Assembly: GCA_963580455.1 (NCBI GenBank)
Contig: OY756960.1
Location: 744,001-808,000 of the forward strand
Source: Euonymus europaeus
Lineage: Eukaryota > Streptophyta > Magnoliopsida > Celastrales > Celastraceae
DNA: 64,000 nt
Direction: 5' to 3'
Shown: positions 1 to 12,283 of the stretch, in pieces
How positions within the stretch are numbered: the stretch's first letter is position 1
Layout: each line of letters starts with the position of its first letter
Translations under genes and position numbers: made by a program
The notes under the pieces: generated by a model
What the model was told of the DNA's origin: nothing
Databases searched by the model: none
The model's input: only the letters and a program-made list of their open reading frames with translations

Positions 1-692
1 CCGTTTACTCCGAGTTCTGAATTCGGTGATTTTTAGCTTGATTTCACACTACTTTTCGAGCTCTACGATCCTGGAGTTTCGGATATTGATTTCAGAACTC
101 GTGGCTAGTTGGTCTCGTTTCACCGAGTTAGCCGCGAAATGTGGTTTCTTTACGTAAACGGTTTTATGAATATCCGTTGACTCCGAGTTCTGAATTCGGT
201 GATTTTTAGCTTGATTTCACACTAATTTTCGAGCTCTACGATCCTGGAGTTTCGGATATTGATTTCAGAACTCGTGGCTAGTTGGTCTCGTTTCAACTAG
301 TTAGCCGCGAAATGTGGTTTCTTTACGTAAACGGTTTTATGAATATCCGTTGACTCCGAGTTCTGAATTCGGTGATTTTTAGCTTGATTTCACACTAATT
401 ATCGAGCTCTACGATCCTGGCATTTCGGATATTGATTTCAGAACTCGTGGCTAGTTGGTCTCGTTTCACCTAGTTAGCCGCGAAATGTGGTTTCTTTACG
501 TAAACGGTTTTATGAATATCCGTTGACTCCGAGTTCTGAATTCGGTGATTTTTAGCTTGATTTCACACTACTTTTCGAGCTCTACAATCCTCGCGTTTCG
601 GATTTTGATTTCAAAACTCGTGGCTAGTTGGTCTCGTTTCACCGAGTTAGCCGCGAAATGTGGTTTCTTTACGTAAACGGTTTTATGAATAT
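1..692. repeat. Monomers 1-4, no clear higher-order block
   Basis: These are four full-length monomers. Monomer 1 carries ttactcc instead of ttgactcc at its start. Several share the cactaattttcgag form (position 52 c to a) and the ggatattg form (position 85 t to a), which are frequent in the first 2.5 kb. No unit-level duplication was recognised that involves all four, and nothing non-satellite is present. Confidence 0.8.
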
Positions 693-2768
693 CCGTTGAC
701 TCCGAGTTCTGAATTCGGTGATTTTTAGCTTGATTTCACACTAATTTTCGAGCTCTACGATCCTGGAGTTTCGGATATTGATTTCAGAACTCGTGGCTAA
801 TTGGTCTCGTTTAAACTAATTAGCCGCGAAATGTGGTTTCTTTACGTAAACGGTTTTAGGAATATCCGTTGACTCCGAGTTCTGAATTCGGTGATTTTTA
901 GCTTGATTACACACTACTTTTCGAGCTCTACAATCCTGGCATTTGGGATTTTGATTTCAAAACTCGTGGCTAGTTGGTCTCGTTTCAACTAGTTAGCCGC
1001 GAAATGTGGTTTCATTACGTAAACGGTTTTATGAATATCCGTTGACTCCGAGTTCTGAATTCGGTGATTTTTAGCTTGATTTCACACTAATTTTCGAGCT
1101 CTACGATCCTGGCGTTTCGGATATTGATTTCAGAACTCGTGGCTAGTTCGTCTCGTTTCACCTAGTTAGCCGCGAAATGTGGTTTCTTTACGTAAACGGT
1201 TTTATGAATATCCGTTGACTCCGAGTTCTGAATTCGGTGATTTTTAGCTTGATTTCACACTACTTTTTGAGCTCTACAATCCTGGCATTTCGGATTTTGA
1301 TTTCAGAACTCGTGGCTAGTAGGTCTCGATTCACCTATTTAGCCGCGAAATGTGGTTTCTTTACGTAAGTGGTTTTATGAATATCCGTTGACTCCGAGTT
1401 CTGAATTCGGTGATTTTTAGGTTGATTACACACTACTTTTCGAGCTCTACGATCCTGGCGTTTCGGATTTTGATTTCAGAACTCGTGGCTAGTTGGTCTC
1501 GTTTCACCTAGTTAGCCGCGAAATGTGATTTCTTTACGTAAACGGTTTTATGAATATCCGTTGACTCCGAGTTCTGAATTCGGTGATTTTTAGCTTGATT
1601 TCACACTACTTTTCGAGCTCTACAATCTTGGCGTTTCGGATTTTGATTTCAGAACTCGTGGCTAGTAGGTTTCGTTTCACCTAGTTAGCCGCGAAATGTG
1701 GTTTCTTTACGTAAACGGTTTTATGAATATCCGTTGACTCCGAGTTCTGAATTCGGTGATTTTTAGCTTGATTTCACACTAATTTTCGAGCTCTACGATC
1801 CTGGAGTTTCGGATATTGATTTCAGAACTCGTGGCTAATTGGTCTCGTTTAAACTAATTAGCCGCGAAATGTGGTTTCTTTACGTAAACGGTTTTAGGAA
1901 TATCCGTTGACTCCGAGTTCTGAATTCGGTGATTTTTAGCTTGATTACACACTACTTTTCGAGCTCTACAATCCTGGCATTTGGGATTTTGATTTCAAAA
2001 CTCGTGGCTAGTTGGTCTCGTTTCAACTAGTTAGCCGCGAAATGTGGTTTCTTTACGTAAACGGTTTTATGAATATCCGTTGACTCCGAGTTCTGAATTC
2101 GGTGATTTTTAGCTTGATTTCACACTAATTTTCGAGCTCTACGATCCTGGCGTTTCGGATATTGATTTCAGAACTCGTGGCTAGTTCGTCTCGTTTCACC
2201 TAGTTAGCCGCGAAATGTGGTTTCTTTACGTAAACGGTTTTATGAATATCCGTTGACTCCGAGTTCTGAATTCGGTGATTTTTAGCTTGATTTCACACTA
2301 CTTTTTGAGCTCTACAATCCTGGCGTTTCGGATTTTGATTTCAGAACTCGTGGCTAGTAGGTCTCGATTCACCTATTTAGCCGCGAAATGTGGTTTCTTT
2401 ACGTAAGTGGTTTTATGAATATCCGTTGACTCCGAGTTCTGAATTCGGTGATTTTTAGGTTGATTACACACTACTTTTCGAGCTCTACGATCCTGGCGTT
2501 TCGGATTTTGATTTCAGAACTCGTGGCTAGTTGGTCTCGTTTCACCTAGTTAGCCGCGAAATGTGATTTCTTTACGTAAACGGTTTTATGAATATCCGTT
2601 GACTCCGAGTTCTGAATTCGGTGATTTTTAGCTTGATTTCACACTACTTTTCGAGCTCTACAATCTTGGCGTTTCGGATTTTGATTTCAGAACTCGTGGC
2701 TAGTAGGTTTCGTTTCACCTAGTTAGCCGCGAAATGTGGTTTCTTTACGTAAACGGTTTTATGAATAT
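693..2768. repeat. 6-mer higher-order repeat, two tandem copies (1038 bp each)
   Basis: Monomers 5-10 (693-1730) are repeated as monomers 11-16 (1731-2768). Markers at exactly 1038 bp spacing include the rare ttaaactaat (811 and 1849), taggaat, ctcgattcacctattt (1324 and 2362), gtaagtgg, and gtgatttc in the fifth monomer. I saw only a few differences, for example ttcattacgt near 1011 against ttctttacgt, and catttcgg against cgtttcgg near 1287/2325. This indicates a recent tandem duplication. Confidence 0.92.
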
Positions 2769-3287
2769 CCGTTGACTCCGAGTTCTGAATTCGGTGATTT
2801 TTAGCTTGATTTCACACTACTTTTTGAGCTCTACAATCCTGGCGTTTCGGATTTTGATTTCAGAACTCGTGGCTAGTAGGTCTCGATTCACCTATTTAGC
2901 CGCGAAATGTGGTTTCTTTACGTAAGTGGTTTTATGAATATCCGTTGACTCCGAGTTCTGAATTCGGTGATTTTTAGGTTGATTACACACTACTTTTCGA
3001 GCTCTACGATCCTGGCGTTTCGGATTTTGATTTCAGAACTCGTGGCTAGTTGGTCTCGTTTCACCTAGTTAGCCGCGAAATGTGGTTTCTTTACGTAAAC
3101 GGTTTTATGAATATCCGTTGACTCCGAGTTCTGAATTCGGTGATTTTTAGCTTGATTTCACACTACTTTTCGAGCTCTACAATCTTGGCGTTTCGGATTT
3201 TGATTTCAGAACTCGGGGCTAGTAGGTTTCGTTTCACCTAGTTAGCCGCGAAATGTGGTTTCTTTACATAAACGGTTTTATGAATAT
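2250..3287. repeat. 3-mer repeat, two copies, extending the 6-mer block
   Basis: Monomers 14-16 (2250-2768), the last half of the second 6-mer, recur as monomers 17-19 (2769-3287). The marker tctcgattc is at 2362 and 2881, exactly 519 bp apart. Differences include gtgatttc against gtggtttc in the middle unit and a ctcggggct change in monomer 19. This is a second, nested expansion on top of the 6-mer duplication. Confidence 0.9.
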
Positions 3288-6200
3288 CCGTTGACTCCGA
3301 GTTCTGAATTCGGTGATTTTTAGCTTGATTTCACACTACTTTACGAGCTCTACAATCCTGGCGTTTCGGATTTTTATTTCAGAACTCGTGGCTAGTTGGT
3401 CTCGTTTCACCTAGTTAGCCGCAAAATGTGGTTTCTTTACGTAAACGGTTTTATGAATATCCGTTGACTCCGAGTTCTGAATTCGGTGATTTTTAGCTTG
3501 ATTTCACACTACTTTTCGAGCTCTACGATCCTGGCATTTCGGATTTTGATTTCAGAACTCGTGGCTAGTTGGTCTCGTTTCACCTAGTTAGACGCGAAAT
3601 GTGGTTTCTTTACGTAAACGGTTTTATGAATATCCGTTGACTCCGAGTTCTGAATTCAGTGATTTTTAGCTTGATTACACACTACTTTTCGACCTCTACG
3701 ATCTTGGAGTTTCGGATTTTGATTGCAGAACTCGTGGTTAGTTGGTCTCGTTTCACCTAGTTAGCCGCGAAATGTGGTTTCTTTGCGTAAACGGTTTTAT
3801 GAATATCCGTTGACTCCGAGTTCTGAATTCGGTGATTTTTAGCTTGATTTCACACTAATTTTCGAGCTCTACGATCCTAGCGTTTTGGATTTTGATTTCA
3901 GAACTCGTGGCTAGTTGGTCTCGTTTCACCTAGTTAGCCGCGAAATGTGGTTTCTTTACGTAAACGGTTTTAGGAATATCCGTTGACTCCGAGTTCTGAA
4001 TTCGGTGATTTTTAGCTTGACTTCACACTACTTTTCGAGCTCTACGATCCTGGCATTTCCGATTTTGATTTCAGAACTCGTGGCTAGTTGGTCTCGTTTC
4101 ACCTAGTTAGCCGCGAAATGTGGTTTCTTTACGTAAACGGTTTTATGAATATCCGTTGACTCCGAGTTCTGAATTCGGTGATTTTTAGCTTGATTTCACA
4201 CTACTTTTCGAGATCTACGATCCTGGCGTTTCGGATTTTGATTTCAGAAGTCGTGGCTAGTTGGTCTCGTTTCACCTAGTTAGCCGCGAAATGTGGTTTC
4301 TTTACGTAAACGGTTTTATGAATATCCATTGACTCCGAGTTCTGAATTTGGTGATTTTTAGCTTGATTACACACTACTTTTCGAGCTCTACAATCCTGGA
4401 GTTTCGGATTTTTATTTCAGAACTCGTGGCTAGTAGGTCTCGTTTCACCTAGTTAGCCGCGAAATGTGGTTTCTTTACCTAAACGGTTTTATGAATATCC
4501 GTTGACTCCGAGTTCTGAATTCGGTGATTTTTAGCTTGATTTCACACTACTTTTCGAGCTCTACGATCCTGGCATTTCGGATTTTGATTTCAGAAGTCGT
4601 GGCTAGTTGGTCTCGTTTCACCTAGTTAGCCGCGAAATGTGGTTTCTTTACGTAAACGGTTTTATGAATATCCATTGACTCCGAGTTCTGAATTTGGTGA
4701 TTTTTAGCTTGATTACACACTACTTTTCGAGCTCTACAATCCTGGAGTTTCGGATTTTTATTTCAGAACTCGTGGCTAGTTGGTCTCGTTTCACCTAGTT
4801 AGCCGCGAAATGTGGTTTCTTTACGTAAACGGTTTTATGAATATCCGTTGACTCCGAGTTCTGAATTCGGTGATTTTTAGCTTGATTTGACACTACTTTT
4901 CGAGCTCTACGATCCTGGCATTTTGGATATTGATTTCAGAACTCGTGGCTGGTTGGTCTCGTTTCACCTAGTTAGCCGCGAAATGTGGTTTCTTTACGTA
5001 AACGGTTTTATGAATATCCGTTGACTCCGAGTTCTGAATTCGGTGATTTTTAGGTTGATTACACACTAATTTTCGAGCTCTACGATCCTGGCGTTTCGGA
5101 TTTTGATTTCAGAAATCGTGGCTAGTTGGTCTCGTTTCACCGAGTTAGCCGCGAAATGTGGTTTCTTTACGTAAACGGTTTTATGAATATCCGTTGACTC
5201 CGAGTTCTGAATTCGGTGATTTTTAGCTTGATTTCACACTAATTTTTGAGCTCTACGATCCTGGAGTTTCGGATATTGATTTCAGAACTCGTGGCTTGTT
5301 GGTCTCGTTTCACCTAGTTAGCCGCGAAATGTGGTTTCTTTACGTAAACGGTTTTATGAATATCCGTTGACTCCGAGTTCTGAATTCGGTGATTTTTATC
5401 TTGATTTCACACTAATTTTCGAGCTCTACGATCCTAGCGTTTTGGATTTTGATTTCAGAACTCGTGGCTAGTTGGTCTCGTTTCACCTAGTTAGCCGCGA
5501 AATGTGGTTTCTTTACGTAAACTGTTTTAGGAATATCCGTTGACTCCGAGTTCTGAATTCGGTGATTTTTAGCTTGATTTCACACTATTTTTCGAGCTCT
5601 ACGATCCTGGAATTTCCGATTTTGATTTCAGAACTCGTGGCTAGTTGGTCTCGTTTCACCTAGTTAGCCGCGAAATGTGGTTTCTTTACGTAAACGGTTT
5701 TATGAATATCCGTTGACTCCGAGTTCTGAATTCGGTGATTTTTAGCTTGATTTCACACTACTTTTCGAGCTCTACGATCCTGGCATTTCGGATATTGATT
5801 TCAGAACTCGTGGCTGGTTGGTCTCGTTTCACCTAGTTAGCCGCGAAATGTGGTTTCTTTACGTAAACGGTTTTATGAATATCCGTTGACTCCGAGTTCT
5901 GAATTCGGTGATTTTTAGCTTGATTTCACACTACTTTTCGAGCTCTACAATCTTGGCATTTCGGATTTTGATTTCAGATCTCGTGGCTAGTAGGTTTCGT
6001 TTCACCGATTTAACCGCGAAATGTGGTTTCTTTACGTAAACGGTTTTATGAATATCCGTTGACTTCGAGTTCTGAATTCGGTGATTTTTAGCTTGATTTC
6101 ACACTATTTTACGAGCTCTACGATCCTGGCATTTCGGATTTTGATTTCAGAACTCGTGGCTAGTTGGTCTCGTTTCACCTAGTTAGCCGCGAAATGTGGT

Positions 6201-8131
6201 TTCTTTACGTAAACGGTTTTATGAATATCCGTTGACTCCGAGTTCTGAATTCGGTGATTTTTAGCTTGATTTCACACTACTTTTCGAGCTCTACGATCCT
6301 GGAGTTTCGGATTTTGATTTCAGAACTCGTGGCTAGTTGGTCTCGTTTCACCTAGTTAGCCGCGAAATGTGGTTTCTTTACGTAAACGGTTTTATGAATA
6401 TCTGTTGACTCCGAGTTCTGAATTCAGTGATTTTTAGCTTGATTACACACTACATTTCGACCTCTACGATCTTGGAGTTTCGGATTTTGATTTCAGAACT
6501 CGTGGCTAGTTGGTCTCGTTTCACCTAGTTAGCCGCGAAATGTGGTTTCTTTACGTAAACGGTTTTATGAATATCCGTTGACTCCGAGTTCAGAATTCGT
6601 TGATTTTTAGCTTGATTTCACACTAATTTTCGAGCTCTACGATCCTGGCGTTTCGGATTTTGATTTCAGAACTCGTGGCTAGTTGGTCTCGTTTCACCTA
6701 GTTAGCCGCGAAATGTGGTTTCTTTACGTAAACGGTTTTATGAATATCCGTTGACTCCGAGTTCTGAATTCGGTGATTTTTAGCTTGATTTCACACTACT
6801 TTTCGAGCTCTACGATCCTGGCGTTTCGGATTTTGATTTCAGAACTCGTGGCTAGTTGGTCTCGTTTCACCTAGTTAGCCGCGAAATGTGGTTTCTTTAC
6901 GTAAACGGTTTTAAGAATATCCGTTGACTCCGAGTTCTGAATTCGGTGATTTTTAGCTTGATTTCACACTACTTTTTGAGCTCTACAATCCTGGAGTTTC
7001 GGATTTTGATTTCAGAACTCGTGGCTAGTAGGTCTCGTTTCACCTAGTTAGCCGCGAAATGTGGTTTCTTTACGTAAACGGTTTTATGAATATCCGTTGA
7101 CTCCGAGTTCTGAATTCGGTGATTTTTAGCTTGATTTCACACTACTTTTCGAGCTCTACGATCCTGGCGTTTCGGATTTTGATTTCAGAAGTCGTGGCTA
7201 GTTGGTCTCGTTTCACCTAGTTAGCCGCGAAATGTGGTTTCTTTACGTAAACGATTTTATGAATATCCATTGACTCCGAGTTCTGAATTTGGTGATTTTT
7301 AGCTTGATTACACACTACTTTTCGAGCTCTACAATCCTGGAGTTTCGGATTTTTATTTCAGAACTCGTGGCTAGTTGGTCTCGTTTCACCTAGTTAGCCG
7401 CGAAATGTGGTTTCTTTACGTAAACGGTTTTATGAATATCCGTTGACTCCGAGTTCTGAATTCGGTGATTTTTAGCTTGATTTGACACTACTTTTCGAGC
7501 TCTACGATCCTGACATTTTGGATATTGATTTCAGAACTCGTGGCTGGTTGGTCTCGTTTCACCTAGTTAGCCGCGAAATGTGGTTTCTTTACGTAAACGG
7601 TTTTATGAATATCCGTTGACTCCGAGTTCTGAATTCGTAGATTTTTAGCTTGATTTCACACTACTTTTCGTGCTCTACAATCCTGGAGTTTCGGATTTTT
7701 ATTTCAGAACTCGTGGCTAGTTGGTCTCGTTTCACCTAGTTAGCCGCGAAATGTGGTTTCTTTACGTAAACGGTTTTATGAATATCCTTTGACTCCGAGT
7801 TCTGAATTCGGTGATTTTTAGCTTGATTTCACACTACTTTTTGAGCTCTACAATCCTAGCATTTCGGATTTTAATTTCAGAACTCGTGGCTAGTTGGTCT
7901 CGTTTCACCTCTTTAGCCGCGAAATGTGGTTTCTTTACGTAAACGGTTTTATGAATATCTGTTGACTCCGAGTTCTGAATTCGGTGATTTTTAGCTTGAT
8001 TTCACACTACTTTTCGAGCTCTACAATCCTGGCGTTTCGGATTTTTATTTCAGAAGTGGTGCCTAGTAGGTCTCGTTTCACCTAGTTAGTCGCGAAATGT
8101 GGTTTCTTTACGTAAACGGTTTTATGAATAT
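3288..8131. repeat. Monomers 20-47, mixed zone with short-range and long-range echoes
   Basis: All 28 units are full length. A dimer is duplicated (monomers 25-26 at 4153-4498, repeated at 4499-4844). Monomers 27-29 (4499-5017) recur at 7094-7612, 15 units away. Monomers 23-24 (3807-4152, with gttttgg and catttccg) recur at 5364-5709, 9 units away. The monomer marked gaattcagtg and gacctctac near 3658 recurs near 6426, 16 units away. No single period covers the zone, and no other element is seen. Confidence 0.8.
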
Positions 8132-11100
8132 CCGTTGACTCCGAGTTCTGAATTCGGTGATTTTTAGCTTGATTTCACACTACTTTTCGAGCTCTACGAT
8201 CCTAGAATTTCGGATTTTGATTTCAGAACTCGTGGCTAGTTGGTCTCGTTTCACCTAGTTAGCCGCGAAATGTGGTTTCTTTACGTAAACGGTTTTATGA
8301 ATATCCGTTGACTCCGAGTTCTGAATTCGGTGATTTTTAGCTTGATTTCACACTACTTTTTGAGCTCTACAATCCTATTATTTCGGATTTTGATTTCAAA
8401 ACTCGTGGCTAGTTGGTCTCGTTTCACCTAGTTAGCCGCGAAATGTGGTTTCTTTACGTAAACGGTTTTATGAATATCTGTTGACTCCGAGTTCTGAATT
8501 CGGTGATTTTTAGCTTGATTTCACACTACTTTTCGAGCTCTACAATCCTGGCGTTTCGGATTTTGATTTCAGAACTCGTGGCTAGTAGGTCTCGTTTCAC
8601 CTAGTTAGCCGCGAAATGTGGTTTCTTTACGTAAACGGTTTTATGAATATCCGTTGACTCCGAGTTCTGAATTCGGTGATTTTTAGCTTGATTTCACACT
8701 ACTTTTTGAGCTCTACAATCCTAGCATTTCGGATTTTCATTTCAGAACTCGTGGCTAGTTGGTCTCGTTTCACCTAGTTAGCCGCGAAATGTGGTTTCTT
8801 TACGTAAACGGTTTTATGAATATCTGTTGACTCCGAGTTCTGAATTCGGTGATTTTTAGCTTGATTTCACACTACTTTTCGAGCTCTACAATTGTGGCGT
8901 TTCGGATTTTGATTTCAGAAGTCGTGCCTAGTAGGTCTCGTTTCACCTAGTTAGTCGCGAAATGTGGTTTCTTTACGTAAACGGTTTTATGAATATCCGT
9001 TGACTCCGAGTTCTGAATTCGGTGATTTTTAGCTTGATTTCACACTACTTTTCGAGCTCTACGATCCTAGCATTTCGGATTTTGATTTCAGAACTCGTGG
9101 CTAGTTGGTCTCGTTTCACCTAGTTAGCCGCGAAATGTGGTTTCTTTACGTAAACGGTTTTATGAATATCCGTTGACTCCGAGTTCTGAATTCGGTGATT
9201 TTTAGCTTGATTTCACACTAATTTTCGAGCTCTACGATCCTGGCATTTCGGATTTTGATTTCAGAACTCGTGGCTAGTTGGTCTCGTTTCACCTTGTTAG
9301 CCGCGAAATGTGGTTTCTTTACGTAAACGGTTTTATGAATATCCGTTGACTCCGAGTTCTGAATTTGGTGATTTTTAGCTTGATTTCACACTACTTTTCG
9401 AGCTCTACGATCCTGGCATTTCGGATTTTGATTTCAGAACTCGTGGCTAGTTGGTCTCGTTTCACCTAGTTAGCCGCGAAATGTGGTTTCTTTACGTAAA
9501 CGGTTTTATGAATATCCGTTGACTCCGAGTTCTGAATTCGGTGATTTTTAGCTTGATTACACACTACGTTTTGAGCTCTACAATCCTGGAGTTTCGGATT
9601 TTTATTTCAGAACTCGTGGCTAGTTGGTCTCGTTTCACCTAGTTAGCCGCGAAATGTGGTTTCTTTACGTAAACGGTTTTATGAATATCCTTTGACTCCG
9701 AGTTCTGAATTCGGTGATTTTTAGCTTGATTTCACACTACTTTTCGAGCTCTACGATCCTGGCATTTCGGATATTGATTTCAGAACTCGTGGCTAGTTGG
9801 TCTCGTTTCACCTAGTTGGCCGCGAAATGTGGTTTCTTTACGTAAACGGTTTTATGAATATCCGTTGACTCCGAGTTCTGAATTCGGTGATTTTTAGCTT
9901 GACTACACACTACTTTTTGAGCTCTACAATCCTGGCATTTCGGATTTTGATTTCAGAACTCGTGGCTAGTAGGTCTCGTTTCACCTAGTTAGCCGCGAAA
10001 TGTGGTTTCTTTACCTAAACGGTTTTATGAATATCCGTTGACTCCGAGTTCTGAATTCGGTGATTTTTAGCTTGATTTCACACTACTTTTCGAGCTCTAC
10101 GATCCTAGAATTTCGGATTTTGATTTCAGAACTCGTGGCTAGTTGGTCTCGTTTCACCTAGTTAGCCGCGAAATGTGGTTTCTTTACGTAAACGGTTTTA
10201 TGAATATCCGTTGACTCCGAGTTCTGAATTCGGTGATTTTTAGCTTGATTTCACACTACTTTTTGAGCTCTACAATCCTATTATTTCGGATTTTGATTTC
10301 AAAACTCGTGGCTAGTTGGTCTCGTTTCACCTAGTTAGCCGCGAAATGTGGTTTCTTTACGTAAACGGTTTTATGAATATCTGTTGACTCCGAGTTCTGA
10401 ATTCGGTGATTTTTAGCTTGATTTCACACTACTTTTCGAGCTCTACAATCCTGGCGTTTCGGATTTTGATTTCAGAACTCGTGGCTAGTAGGTCTCGTTT
10501 CACCTAGTTAGCCGCGAAATGTGGTTTCTTTACGTAAACGGTTTTATGAATATCCGTTGACTCCGAGTTCTGAATTCGGTGATTTTTAGCTTGATTTCAC
10601 ACTACTTTTTGAGCTCTACAATCCTAGCATTTCGGATTTTGATTTCAGAACTCGTGGCTAGTTGGTCTCGTTTCACCAAGTTAGCCGCGAAATGTGGTTT
10701 CTTTACGTAAACGGTTTTATGAATATCTGTTGACTCCGAGTTCTGAATTCGGTGATTTTTAGCTTGATTTCACACTACTTTTCGAGCTCTACAATCCTGG
10801 CGTTTCGGATTTTGATTTCAGAAGTCGTGCCTAGTAGGTCTCGTTTCACCTAGTTAGTCGCGAAATGTGGTTTCTTTACGTAAACGGTTTTATGAATATC
10901 CGTTGACTCCGAGTTCTGAATTCGGTGATATTTAGCTTGATTTCACACTACTTTTCGAGCTCTACGATCCTAGCATTTCGGATTTTGATTTCAGAACTCG
11001 TGGCTAGTTGGTCTCGTTTCACCTAGTTAGCCGCGAAATGTGGTTTCTTTACGTAAACGGTTTTATGAATATCCGTTGACTCCGAGTTCTGAATTCGGTG

Positions 11101-11937
11101 ATTTTTAGCTTGATTTCACACTAATTTTCGAGCTCTACGATCCTGGCATTTCGGATTTTGATTTCAGAACTCGTGGCTAGTTGGTCTCGTTTCACCTAGT
11201 TAGCCGCGAAATGTGGTTTCTTTACGTAAACGGTTTTATGAATATCCGTTGACTCCGAGTTCTGAATTCGGTGATTTTTAGCTTGATTTCACACTACTTT
11301 TCGAGCTCTACGATCCTGGCATTTCGGATTTTGATTTCAGAACTCGTGGCTAGTTGGTCTCGTTTCACCTAGTTAGCCGCGAAATGTGGTTTCTTTACGT
11401 AAACGGTTTTATGAATATCCGTTGACTCCGAGTTCTGAATTCGGTGATTTTTAGCTTGATTACACACTACGTTTTGAGCTCTACAATCCTGGAGTTTCGG
11501 ATTTTTATTTCAGAAGTCGTGGCTAGTTGGTCTCGTTTCACCTAGTTAGCCGCGAAATGTGGTTTCTTTACGTAAACGGTTTTATGAATATCCTATGACT
11601 CCGAGTTCTGAATTCGGTGATTTTTAGCTTGATTTCACACTACTTTTCGAGCTCTACGATCCTGGCATTTCGGATATTGATTTCAGAACTCGTGGCTAGT
11701 TGGTCTCGTTTCACCTAGTTGGCCGCGAAATGTGGTTTCTTTACGTAAACGGTTTTATGAATATCCGTTGACTCCGAGTTCTGAATTCGGTGATTTTTAG
11801 CTTGACTACACACTACTTTTTGAGCTCTACAATCCTGGCATTTCGGATTTTGATTTCAGAACTCGTGGCTAGTAGGTCTCGTTTCACCTAGTTAGCCGCG
11901 AAATGTGGTTTCTTTACCTAAACGGTTTTATGAATAT
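8132..11937. repeat. 11-mer higher-order repeat, two tandem copies (1903 bp each)
   Basis: Monomers 48-58 (8132-10034) are repeated as 59-69 (10035-11937). Markers at exactly 1903 bp spacing are cctagaattt (8201, 10104), cctattattt (8374, 10277), acgttttgag (g at 9568, 11471), gactacacac (9901, 11804) and ttacctaaac (10011, 11914). Individual monomers differ at a few bases, for example attgtggcg near 8892 and catttcgg in place of ggtttcgg variants. No length change occurs in either copy. Confidence 0.92.
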
Positions 11938-11947
11938 CCGTTGACTC

Positions 11948-12038
11948 CGAGTTCTGAATTCGGTGATTTTTAGCTTGATTTCACACTACTTTTCGAGCTC
12001 TACGATCCTGGCGTTTCGGATTTTGATTTCAGAACTCG
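11948..12038. repeat. Inverted repeat within the monomer (11-bp arms, exemplar copy)
   Basis: The left arm cgagttctgaa (11948-11958) and right arm ttcagaactcg (12028-12038) are exact reverse complements separated by 69 bp. Extended inward to 14 bp the arms match at 13 positions. Arm spacing is about half a monomer: 80 bp within a unit and 93 bp to the next unit's left arm. The pair recurs in most of the 370 monomers, though the g95-to-a and c98-to-g variants weaken the right arm in some. It could permit a stem-loop or cruciform. That is inference; the complementarity is directly visible. Confidence 0.85.
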
Positions 12039-12085
12039 TGGCTAGTTGGTCTCGTTTCACCTAGTTAGCCGCGAAATGTGGTTTC

Positions 12086-12095
12086 TTTACGTAAA
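12086..12095. repeat. 10-bp perfect palindrome TTTACGTAAA, once per monomer (exemplar)
   Basis: This is a perfect dyad centred on the CpG at monomer positions 153-154, in the most conserved part of the unit. It is nearly invariant along the window. Exceptions are scattered point changes, such as tacctaaa around 10011, 11914 and 13990, tacataaa near 3267 and 42531, and tatgtaaa near 13819 and 45985, plus complete loss in the 162-bp monomer at 40654-40815. TACGTA also resembles the ACGT core bound by plant bZIP proteins, but no binding is claimed here. Confidence 0.85.
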
Positions 12096-12283
12096 CGGTT
12101 TTATGAATATCCGTTGACTCCGAGTTCTGAATTCGGTGATTTTTAGCTTGATTTGACACTACTTTTCGAGCTCTACGATCCTGGCATTTTGGATATTGAT
12201 TTCAGAACTCGTGGCTGGTTGGTCTCGTTTCACCTAGTTAGCCGCGAAATGTGGTTTCTTTACGTAAACGGTTTTATGAATAT

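Larger units (their letters stand above)
11938..12110 (+). repeat. Reference monomer (number 70) matching the consensus I derived by eye
   Basis: This 173-bp copy matches the majority base at every position I checked, so it serves as a coordinate standard. Landmarks by monomer position: unit start 1-10; inverted-repeat arm 11-21; EcoRI site 19-24; T-run 30-34; SacI site 58-63; variable segment about 66-76; second arm 91-101; gccgcg CpG pair 131-136; palindrome tttacgtaaa 149-158; ttttatgaatat end 162-173. CpG dinucleotides lie at 2, 11, 24, 57, 66, 75, 80, 100, 116, 133, 135, 153 and 159. The ttgattcca-like element ttgatttca occurs twice as a direct repeat, at 38-46 and 86-94. Confidence 0.9.

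Noticed and set aside
12086..12095. Promoter or bZIP binding site at tttacgtaaa
   Set aside because: The palindrome has an ACGT core, but it occurs in nearly every monomer with no gene nearby. A regulatory call would be unsupported.
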